Origin: Gillisia sp. CAL575
Lineage (GTDB): Bacteria > Bacteroidota > Bacteroidia > Flavobacteriales > Flavobacteriaceae
Assembly (NCBI RefSeq): GCF_000403785.1
Contig: NZ_APHJ01000054.1
Span: forward strand, 1-64,000
Reading direction: 5' to 3'
Length of the DNA: 64,000 nt
Below the pieces are notes generated by a model that made no database searches, was not told the origin of the DNA, and saw only the letters and a program-made list of their open reading frames with translations. The translations under genes and the position numbers were made by a program. This document shows, piece after piece, positions 33,259 to 41,092 of the stretch. Every line of letters begins with the position of its first letter. Within the stretch, counting starts at the first letter, position 1.

Positions 33259-35964
33259 TTATAAGCTTTTGTCTGGCTCTAGTCGTTTATCATATTTAAT
33301 ATCACTTAAGATAGAAGATTTAATTCCTATAAAAAAGAACCAAGAACTACGCGAGCTAAATGGAACCCAGTTAAAACTCATTCTCCAGCTGTCCAGATCT
33401 CTTTGAAATCTTAATTGCGTATAAGTAAATCCTGCATCTTTAATATCAAAACCAGAGGAGGCTCCAACTGTCCATTTTGGTGCCAATTCTACATCTCCCG
33501 AAAACATAATGGAATGTGAAGAGATTTCATTTTGACGTGCATTATTACTATAAGTCATTGTATATGCCAACCTTAAATCCCAAGGGATTTTGTATTGGTA
33601 CCATTCATTCTTCTTCTTATCTTCATCTTTTTCGAATACATCTTCTTCTTCGTCATAGAATTTTCCATCTATATCTGTAGATTTTCCAAAAAGATCATCT
33701 GGTCGACCTCCGTTTCTAAAGGTTTCATTCTCTGTTTTATCTTTATTCTCACCACCCAGTTCAAAATCTTTACTGGACAGAGAATATCCAAAGCTAACAT
33801 TGGCCGAAGTCATTCTAAATAAACTCCCTCCATTATTAATATTAAGCTTATCTACTCTATTGTTATTATTATCTAAGGCATAAATATCCAAATTCGTACC
33901 TATATTAATATCTAGCTTATCTTGAATAATCGGGATACTTCCACGTACACTTATTGGAGAAAGACTCAAAGAATCTGCAGCTAAATTATAAGCAGTGCTT
34001 ACGCTGAAATTGTTAAGCAATTTTATCTTTTTAGCTTCAGTAGCTGTACTATCCCTGTCTCGAACCTTGGCCTCTAGAGTATTACTAACAGACATTCCAA
34101 TAGAACTAGAATATAATCTTCCCGGGGAACCAAATAAAGAGCCTTCAAACCTGGTATAATCTACAATTTGATTTCTCGTAGGATCTAATTCATCTTCAAT
34201 TTCATATTGATCGTAATATTGATCGAAACCTGGATTTATATTATAACTAATAGATGGTCTCATTACATGGCGAATGGCTTGGATTTTTTTATCGTCCCCA
34301 AAATTCATCATTCCATAAATAGTAGTTCCCATACTGGTGCTAAAATTATATGTTCTAAAGGAATCAAAACCATTTATGGTGTCTATTACTTCTTCATCAT
34401 TTTCCTGATCGTACGATCTATCAAATGTTTTAAACACCCAATTTTCTTCATAATTGGCATTGGCACTAACACTTAAATAGTTAAGTAATTTAAAGTTTGT
34501 AGAGATTGGAATGCTGTGCTGCGCCCCATAGGTTGCATCTTTAAACATTTCTGGTTTAAGGAATAAAGAATCGAATGTCTGTATTCTATTCTCTCCTCTA
34601 AAATTATACTGAAAATTAATATTTTCTATAATTCCTTTTTTTGAACCTAGTTTTGGAGCTAATGGGTAAATTCTTGAAACACTTCCTTGGACTGTAGGCA
34701 AGGTCATGTTTATTGCTCCTGTATTGCTGTTTTGAGTATGGGTAGCTGCTACACTCAAATTTACCTGAGGTTCTCCCTGAAAAGTCTTAGAATAAGATAC
34801 AGATGAACTCAAGGTGTTATTTAAAAAATTCGCAGTGTTGGTCTGATTCACCGATTCTTGATAGTAATTACTACTACCCAAGTTAACAGAAGCAGAAAAC
34901 CTTGAACTAGGACTGGACTTAGAATCTTGAGAATGACTCCACCTTAAATTATAAACAGAACTTTGCGAAAAATCTGGGAAGCCACGTTCACTATTTAAAA
35001 GATTCTCATATCTAAAACTCAGATTCCCTCTAAATTTATAACGTAAAGCATAACTAGACTCCAGCCTTACGCCATAACTCCCGTTGGTGTAATAATCACC
35101 TAGAGCCAATAGATCTACATAATCACTTATCGCAAAGTAATATCCTCCATTTTGTAAACTATATCCGCGATTATTGCTTTGTCCAAAAGAAGGAATGATA
35201 AAACCCGATGTTTCTTCCTCAGTTAAAGGAAAATAACCAAAAGGTAAACCAAGTGGAGTAGGTACATCTGCTATGTACATATTTACCAATCCAGTAACAA
35301 TTTTCTTTTTGGGTACAAACTTTATTTTCCTAGCAAAAAAATAATAATCTGGATCTTCTTCATTTTCAGAAGTAGTGAATTTTACATTTTGCATGTAATA
35401 AACAGAATCATTTTCTCTTTTAGTTACCTCACCATTAACCTTAAACGCACCTTCTTCAGTTTTAGAATTATAGACAAGCGCTTTCTTAGATTTAAAATTG
35501 AACCGAATAGAGTCTGGCCTTACTGTGTTTTGAGCTTGTGTGAAGATGGGAGTTTGTGAATAATTACCGAGAGAATCTGGGATTCCAAAAGCGTAAACTT
35601 CGTTTTTTTCGTTGTCTAAAATTATAAGTCCCGCGGTAATTACCATCTCTCCATAGGTGATCTGAGCTTGATCATACAAATACATCCTGTTCTCACTTGG
35701 GCTTAATCGCATATAATCTTCAGCCTTATAAGCCACAACATCGGTTAATAAAGAAGGTTTTTTCTTTAGAGTGTCAGATTGTATAGATGTAGTAACTAAT
35801 TTCGTAGTAGCAGCAGAAAGAGAATCAGAAACAGTGAACGTGCTGTCCCTCTGCGCGCTAACACGAATTTCTTTTTCTGATTTTATTTCTTGTCCTTGAG
35901 ATAAAACTGGGAATAGCAGTATTAAAACAATTGTAAAAAGAATATAAAGTGAGTTTGTCTGCAA
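33259..35964 (-). CDS. lptD: LPS-assembly protein LptD-like outer-membrane protein
   Basis: A 901-residue outer-membrane protein with a signal peptide (about 1-24, ending SQGQ). An OstA-like periplasmic domain (about 85-230) is followed by a large barrel with many alternating aromatic strands (for example PLGLPFGYFPLT, typical of LptD). It would insert lipopolysaccharide in the outer leaflet. A Bacteroidota-type LptD with a longer barrel than in E. coli. It is divergent from the amidase gene by 137 bp. Confidence 0.85.
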   Translation of the reverse strand: MQTNSLYILFTIVLILLFPVLSQGQEIKSEKEIRVSAQRDSTFTVSDSLSAATTKLVTTSIQSDTLKKKPSLLTDVVAYKAEDYMRLSPSENRMYLYDQAQITYGEMVITAGLIILDNEKNEVYAFGIPDSLGNYSQTPIFTQAQNTVRPDSIRFNFKSKKALVYNSKTEEGAFKVNGEVTKRENDSVYYMQNVKFTTSENEEDPDYYFFARKIKFVPKKKIVTGLVNMYIADVPTPLGLPFGYFPLTEEETSGFIIPSFGQSNNRGYSLQNGGYYFAISDYVDLLALGDYYTNGSYGVRLESSYALRYKFRGNLSFRYENLLNSERGFPDFSQSSVYNLRWSHSQDSKSSPSSRFSASVNLGSSNYYQESVNQTNTANFLNNTLSSSVSYSKTFQGEPQVNLSVAATHTQNSNTGAINMTLPTVQGSVSRIYPLAPKLGSKKGIIENINFQYNFRGENRIQTFDSLFLKPEMFKDATYGAQHSIPISTNFKLLNYLSVSANANYEENWVFKTFDRSYDQENDEEVIDTINGFDSFRTYNFSTSMGTTIYGMMNFGDDKKIQAIRHVMRPSISYNINPGFDQYYDQYEIEDELDPTRNQIVDYTRFEGSLFGSPGRLYSSSIGMSVSNTLEAKVRDRDSTATEAKKIKLLNNFSVSTAYNLAADSLSLSPISVRGSIPIIQDKLDINIGTNLDIYALDNNNNRVDKLNINNGGSLFRMTSANVSFGYSLSSKDFELGGENKDKTENETFRNGGRPDDLFGKSTDIDGKFYDEEEDVFEKDEDKKKNEWYQYKIPWDLRLAYTMTYSNNARQNEISSHSIMFSGDVELAPKWTVGASSGFDIKDAGFTYTQLRFQRDLDSWRMSFNWVPFSSRSSWFFFIGIKSSILSDIKYDKRLEPDKSL

Positions 35965-36101
35965 TACTATAAGTGCTATTTTTGTAAAGAATGGCTTGCT
36001 TTTTGAATAGTCAAAATTACATATATTTTTTTAGGTTCCTTTTGGGAAATTAAAAAAATCAATCATAAAATAATTGCTCTAACCGAATCGTTAACCTATA
36101 T

Positions 36102-37229
36102 ATGAAAACTAACAGTCTTAAAGTTTTAGTCTTATTACTAACAGGTATCCTGATATCTGCTTCTACACCCAACAAAAACTACACCGAAAAATCTAAGTTC
36201 GTTGTAGTGTTAGATGCCGGACATGGTGGAAAAGATCCCGGGAATAGGGGGGGTGGATTTAAAGAAAAAGATATAGCACTTAGTATTATCCTAAAAATAG
36301 GAGCCGAGCTGGAAAAAGATAAGAACATAAAAGTGGTCTATACAAGAGATTCAGATGTTTTTATACCATTAGAGCAAAGAGGGAAAATTGCAAATGATGC
36401 AAAGGCAGATCTATTTATTTCTGTGCATTGTAATGCCCATAACTCCCAAGCAGCAGGAACAGAAACTTTTGTTCTAGGAATCCATCGAAATTCAACAAAT
36501 TTTGAAGTTGCTAAAAGAGAGAATTCTGTAATATTTCTTGAGGAAAATTATGAAGTGACCTATGATGGTTTTGATCCTAATTCTCCTGAGTCTTCTATTG
36601 GTATGACTATCATGCAGGAAGAATACCTTGATCAAAGTATCTTATTAGCAGATTTTGTTCAGAAAAAATTCACGCACGATTTAAAACGTACGGATAGGGG
36701 CGTGAAACAAGCAGGGTTTATTGTTCTTCATCAAACCTACATGCCTAGTGTATTAATAGAAACGGGATTCTTGACTAATAAAGAAGAAGGTCCATACTTA
36801 AACAGTTCTTTCGGTCAAAATAAAATGGCTGATGCTATTGTAGACGCAATTAAGGATTATAGCCACAGCATTAATCTCGGGGTATTAGATAATTTGGAAA
36901 AGAATGCACCAGTAGAGGTAGTTACTAAAGAAAACAAAATAGAGGAGTTTAAGGATAACTATGAAGGCATAACCTTTAAAGTACAACTTGCTGCAAGCTC
37001 TAAAAAGTTAGAGCCTAAATCAACAAACTTTAAAGGTCTTACCCCTGTTTTTCGAGAAAAAGAAGGGAAATTATATAAGTATTACTTTGGAGCAACTTCT
37101 AGTTATTCCCAGATCCAAAGTTTGCATTCACAAGCCAAAACCAAGGGTTATAGTACAAGTTATTTAGTTGCTTTTAAGGATGGGGATAAAATTACAGTTA
37201 ACGACGCGTTAAAATCACAGGCCAAATAG
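36102..37229 (+). CDS. N-acetylmuramoyl-L-alanine amidase (Amidase_3)
   Basis: A 375-residue exported peptidoglycan amidase. After a signal peptide (about 1-22) comes VVLDAGHGGKDPG with zinc ligand H41, a second ligand (E58) in FKEKDIAL, the ligand H in ISVHCNAH, and the catalytic E in LIETGFLTN. Residues about 290-370 look like a SPOR/septal-type repeat (FKVQLAAS and SSYSQIQSLH). It probably acts in cell separation. Confidence 0.9.
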   Translation: MKTNSLKVLVLLLTGILISASTPNKNYTEKSKFVVVLDAGHGGKDPGNRGGGFKEKDIALSIILKIGAELEKDKNIKVVYTRDSDVFIPLEQRGKIANDAKADLFISVHCNAHNSQAAGTETFVLGIHRNSTNFEVAKRENSVIFLEENYEVTYDGFDPNSPESSIGMTIMQEEYLDQSILLADFVQKKFTHDLKRTDRGVKQAGFIVLHQTYMPSVLIETGFLTNKEEGPYLNSSFGQNKMADAIVDAIKDYSHSINLGVLDNLEKNAPVEVVTKENKIEEFKDNYEGITFKVQLAASSKKLEPKSTNFKGLTPVFREKEGKLYKYYFGATSSYSQIQSLHSQAKTKGYSTSYLVAFKDGDKITVNDALKSQAK

Positions 37230-37252
37230 CGGGACTTTACTATATTTATTTC

Positions 37253-37260
37253 TAAATTTG
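37253..37260 (+). promoter_or_regulatory. -7 box (TAAATTTG) before the MCE gene
   Basis: TAAATTTG fits TAnnTTTG exactly, 22 bp before the TTG start at 37283, in the gap after the amidase gene. No -33 TTG was seen. Confidence 0.4.
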
Positions 37261-37282
37261 CACGTATCTAAAAAAAATACTT

Positions 37283-38233
37283 TTGAAATATACTAAAGAG
37301 GTTAAGACTGGTATCCTGGCAATTGTTGCCATTGTAATATTGATTTTTGGTTATAGTTTTCTTAAAGGTAAAAATCTCTTAGATTCCAGCCGCAAATTTC
37401 ACGCAGTATATGCAGATGTAGAGGGTCTTTCCCCATCATCGGCAGTTACTATTAATGGTTTAAAAGTAGGCCAAGTAAATAGAATCGATTTTTTAGATGG
37501 TACGGGAATACTTCTAGTGACATTTAGTGTAGACAGCGATTTTGAATTTTCAGGAAATAGTTTAGCTCAAATTTATGGTGGTGGTTTAATAGGCGGAAAA
37601 TCTCTTGCTATTGTTCCAGATTATGAGTCTAAAATAATGGCTAAATCTGGTGATACGCTACCTAGTGATATTGAAGAAGGTATCATGGAGCTTGTAAATG
37701 AAAGACTTACACCTTTGCAAGTAAAAGTAGAGCGAGTTATTGTTAGTGCAGATTCTTTACTTACAGCATTTAATCAGGTTCTTAATCCTGAAACCAGAAA
37801 CAATTTATCTTCCACTTTTAATGATCTGGCTGAAACGGTACGCTCATTTAAAAGTACAGCTACTTCATTAAACGGGATAGTTGCAGGTAATTCTGAAAAG
37901 CTTGATAGAACATTTACAAATTTAGATGAGATGTCTGGTAATTTTAATAAGTTTTCTGATACCTTAGCACAGGTAGATCTCAATGGAATGACTAAGAACC
38001 TTGAAGCAGTAATTGCAGATTTCGAGCAATTATCGAGCAACTTGAACGATGGGAAAGGAACTGCCGGCAAGCTTCTTAATGATGATAAAGTGTATAATAA
38101 TTTAGACCGTGCTACTAAGCAGTTGGAAGAATTATTACAAGATCTTAAATTGAATCCAAAAAGATATGTACATTTCTCATTATTCGGTAAAAAGCCCGGA
38201 TCTTATCAAGCTCCAAAAGATTCTCTAAAATAG
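37283..38233 (+). CDS. MlaD/MCE-domain membrane protein
   Basis: A 316-residue protein with one transmembrane helix (about 10-28) and an MCE domain (about 38-118, with LSPSSAVTINGLKVGQV), followed by a helical coiled tail. MCE proteins form hexameric rings that carry phospholipids between membranes. No permease or ATPase partner genes are in this window. The start is TTG. It is followed 8 bp later by the Fe-S protein gene. Confidence 0.86.
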   Translation: MKYTKEVKTGILAIVAIVILIFGYSFLKGKNLLDSSRKFHAVYADVEGLSPSSAVTINGLKVGQVNRIDFLDGTGILLVTFSVDSDFEFSGNSLAQIYGGGLIGGKSLAIVPDYESKIMAKSGDTLPSDIEEGIMELVNERLTPLQVKVERVIVSADSLLTAFNQVLNPETRNNLSSTFNDLAETVRSFKSTATSLNGIVAGNSEKLDRTFTNLDEMSGNFNKFSDTLAQVDLNGMTKNLEAVIADFEQLSSNLNDGKGTAGKLLNDDKVYNNLDRATKQLEELLQDLKLNPKRYVHFSLFGKKPGSYQAPKDSLK

Positions 38234-38241
38234 AATAACAT

Positions 38242-39582
38242 ATGCAACTTATTGCTCAGATTGCTTTTTTTATTGTCCTAGTGGCCGGTATTGGTTTTTT
38301 CGTATTCAATATTCGCCGTGTAATTCGCAACATTAAATTAGGTAGAAAAGTAGATAGATCAGATAATCCAGGAGAGCGCTTTGCTAAAATGGCAAAGGTT
38401 GCAATGGGTCAATCTAAAATGGTTAAAAGACCTTTTGCTGGATTTCTACATATAATAGTTTATCTTGGATTTATAATAATTAACATAGAAGTATTAGAAA
38501 TAATTATAGATGGTGTTTTTGGAACGCATAGAATACTTTCGTTTCTTGGATCTGGCTATAATTTCCTAATCGCCACTTTTGAAATTTTGGCCTTACTTGT
38601 ATTGTTGGGAGTAATCATTTTCTGGTTAAGAAGAAATGTGACCAATATCTATCGCTTTTTAGGCAGTGAACTGAAGGGTTGGCCTAAGAATGACGCTAAT
38701 TACATTTTATATTTCGAAATGGTTCTTATGATCCTGTTCTTAACAATGAATGGTGCAGATTACCAGTTACAACTTAATGGAGCAGATCATTATGCTCAGA
38801 ATGCTGGTATTGCAGGTTCTTTTCCTATAAGTCAGTTTTTGTTGCCTTGGTTTGAAGGCTTTAGTAATGCAACCCTAATTATTATAGAAAGAACTGCCTG
38901 GTGGTTACACATAGTTGGAATTTTGATCTTTTTGAACTATTTATACTATTCAAAACACTTACATATACTTTTAGCATTTCCGAATGTATACTTATCTAAA
39001 TTGACCCCTCTTGGGAAATTTGATAATTTAGAAGCAGTAACTAATGAAGTCAAATTAATGATGGATCCAGATGCAGATCCTTATGCGATCCCTGCTGAAG
39101 GATCTGAAGATGATGTTCCTGAAAAATTTGGAGCTTCAGATGTAATGGACCTTAATCAGGTGCAGCTTTTAAATGCCTATACCTGTACCGAATGTGGACG
39201 TTGTACTTCAGAATGTCCAGCTAACCAAACTGGTAAAAAACTATCTCCACGTAAGATTATGATGGATACCAGAGATAGATTGGAAGAAGTTGGAAACATT
39301 ATCAATGAAAAAGGAAGCTTTAAAGATGATGGAAAGCAATTGCTAGATAATTATATCTTAAGAGAAGAGCTTTGGGCTTGTACTACATGTAATGCTTGTG
39401 TAGAAGCTTGTCCTATAGGAATAGACCCTTTATCCATCATATTAGATATGAGACGTTATTTGGTGATGGAACAAAGTGCAGCTCCATCAGATCTTGCAAA
39501 TGCAATGACCAATATAGAGAATAATGGAGCACCGTGGCCATACAATCAAATGGATAGATTAAATTGGGCTAAAGAAAATTAG
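38242..39582 (+). CDS. Membrane Fe-S oxidoreductase, HdrD/GlpC-like N-terminal part
   Basis: A 446-residue protein. The N-terminal part has about five transmembrane helices (first at 4-24), possibly binding heme. The soluble part carries two [4Fe-4S] clusters: CTECGRCTSECP (C315, C318, C321, C325) and CTTCNACVEACP (C380, C383, C386, C390). With the next gene (39677) it makes a two-part oxidoreductase that resembles HdrE/D or GlpC-type respiratory units. The electron donor is unknown. There is a 94-bp gap to the partner gene. Confidence 0.82.
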   Translation: MQLIAQIAFFIVLVAGIGFFVFNIRRVIRNIKLGRKVDRSDNPGERFAKMAKVAMGQSKMVKRPFAGFLHIIVYLGFIIINIEVLEIIIDGVFGTHRILSFLGSGYNFLIATFEILALLVLLGVIIFWLRRNVTNIYRFLGSELKGWPKNDANYILYFEMVLMILFLTMNGADYQLQLNGADHYAQNAGIAGSFPISQFLLPWFEGFSNATLIIIERTAWWLHIVGILIFLNYLYYSKHLHILLAFPNVYLSKLTPLGKFDNLEAVTNEVKLMMDPDADPYAIPAEGSEDDVPEKFGASDVMDLNQVQLLNAYTCTECGRCTSECPANQTGKKLSPRKIMMDTRDRLEEVGNIINEKGSFKDDGKQLLDNYILREELWACTTCNACVEACPIGIDPLSIILDMRRYLVMEQSAAPSDLANAMTNIENNGAPWPYNQMDRLNWAKEN

Positions 39583-39676
39583 ATTGAATTTATACTTCAA
39601 TTGAATTTATTTAAGTTACTATAAATTAGGTTCTTATAATATACAATGAACCTTAGAATTATTAAAAATATTTAGA

Positions 39677-40468
39677 ATGGCAGAAGTAATCAAAGTATCT
39701 ACAATGGCAGAATATATGGCTGAAGGAAAAAAACCTGAGGTTTTATTCTGGGTAGGTTGTTCTGGAAGTTTTGATGATAGAGCTAAAAAAATCACTAAGG
39801 CTTTTGTGAAGTTATTACATGAAGCTAAAGTAGATTTTGCTGTTCTTGGAACAGAAGAAAGTTGTACTGGAGATCCTGCAAAAAGAGCTGGTAATGAGTT
39901 TCTTTTTCAGATGCAAGCTGTAACAAATATTGAAGTTCTTAATGGTTACGAGATTAAAAAAGTGGTAACTGCGTGTCCTCATTGTTTTAATACTATTAAA
40001 AATGAATATCCTGCCTTAGGCGGGAATTATGAGGTGATGCATCATACTACCTTTTTAAAATCACTTTTAGAAGAAGGAAGATTAAAAGTTGAGGGTGGAA
40101 AATTCAAAGGAAAACGAATTACTTTTCATGATCCTTGCTATTTAGGTCGTGCTAACAACGTGTATGAAGCTCCAAGAGACCTGCTAAGGAAATTAGAAGT
40201 GGAATTGGTAGAAATGCGTAAGTGTAAATCTAACGGTCTTTGTTGTGGTGCCGGTGGTGGACAAATGTTTAAGGAGCCAGAACCGGGAAATAAAGACGTA
40301 AATATAGAGCGTACTGAGCAGGCAATGGAAGTTAAGCCAGACATTATTGCAGCAGGCTGCCCATTTTGTAATACGATGATGACAGATGGAGTTAAAGGTA
40401 AGAATCAGGAAGGCAAGATTGAGGTTATGGATGTTGCGGAAATGATTGCAAATGCTAAAGATTTATAA
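39677..40468 (+). CDS. CCG-domain (Fe-S) oxidoreductase subunit
   Basis: A 263-residue protein with two cysteine-rich CCG domains. Visible motifs are VGCSGSFDDR, CPHCFNTIKNEYP, HDPCYLGR, GLCCGAGGG and GCPFCNTMM, which is the HdrB/LutA pattern. It probably forms a complex with the membrane Fe-S protein at 38242. In Bacteroidota such pairs sit near MCE or flavoprotein genes, but no substrate is known here. Confidence 0.85.
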   Translation: MAEVIKVSTMAEYMAEGKKPEVLFWVGCSGSFDDRAKKITKAFVKLLHEAKVDFAVLGTEESCTGDPAKRAGNEFLFQMQAVTNIEVLNGYEIKKVVTACPHCFNTIKNEYPALGGNYEVMHHTTFLKSLLEEGRLKVEGGKFKGKRITFHDPCYLGRANNVYEAPRDLLRKLEVELVEMRKCKSNGLCCGAGGGQMFKEPEPGNKDVNIERTEQAMEVKPDIIAAGCPFCNTMMTDGVKGKNQEGKIEVMDVAEMIANAKDL

Positions 40469-40546
40469 AATTTCAACTTTAAATATTATTCGCAAATATT
40501 TAACAATTAATATGCCGTTAACTTCAACATTTTAGTGGTACTATAT

Positions 40547-40577
40547 TTGAAGCCATCCCTTTAAAAAAGTAGCTTTG
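40547..40577 (+). promoter_or_regulatory. Complete TTG / TAnnTTTG promoter
   Basis: TTG at 40547-40549 is followed after exactly 20 bp by TAGCTTTG (40570-40577). The expected transcription start is near 40584, 16 bp before the ATG of the next gene. A second exact box, TATATTTG, is at 40542-40549. Confidence 0.7.
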
Positions 40578-40599
40578 TAAAAATATAACTCCACAAAAT

Positions 40600-41085
40600 A
40601 TGCTAGTACCTTTTACTGAATTACCAGATTCCTCTAGAGTTTGGATATATCAATCAAATAGATCTTTTACTGATCAAGAACTGGAAGAGATCACTTCAAA
40701 ATTAGAATCTTTTATTACACAATGGACCGCGCATGGAGCAAATCTTAAAGCTTCATATGATATAAAATATAAACGTTTTATCACACTGGCTTTGGATCAG
40801 GAACTAAATGCGGCTACAGGTTGTTCTATAGATAGTTCTGTAAAGTTTATACAGGATTTAGAAAAGAAGTATAATGTAGACCTTTTAGATAAAATGAATG
40901 TTAGTTATAAGCAAGGAGAATTTGTCGCTTATAAAACCTTAACTGACTTTAGAAAAATGGCTAAAGAAAAAGCGGTTAGTAAAAACACCATTGTATTCAA
41001 TAATTTAGTGAATAATAAAGGGGAGTATTTATCAGATTGGGAGGTGCCTGCTTCAGATAGCTGGCATAACCGTTTTTTAAACTAA
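40600..41085 (+). CDS. Conserved protein of unknown function (no ATPase motifs)
   Basis: A 161-residue soluble protein typical of Bacteroidota. It is often labelled 'ABC transporter ATPase', but no Walker A, Walker B or ABC signature is present. Visible features are an N-terminal LPDSSRVWIYQSNR, a central TGCSIDSS and a C-terminal SDSWHNRF. It leads a run of three genes (8 bp, then 7 bp gaps) with the GH3 protein and bshA. No function can be given. Confidence 0.82.
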   Translation: MLVPFTELPDSSRVWIYQSNRSFTDQELEEITSKLESFITQWTAHGANLKASYDIKYKRFITLALDQELNAATGCSIDSSVKFIQDLEKKYNVDLLDKMNVSYKQGEFVAYKTLTDFRKMAKEKAVSKNTIVFNNLVNNKGEYLSDWEVPASDSWHNRFLN

Positions 41086-41092
41086 ATACTGA

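Noticed and set aside
40600-41085. ABC transporter ATPase
   Set aside because: That label is common for the family, but no Walker A, Walker B or signature motif is present.
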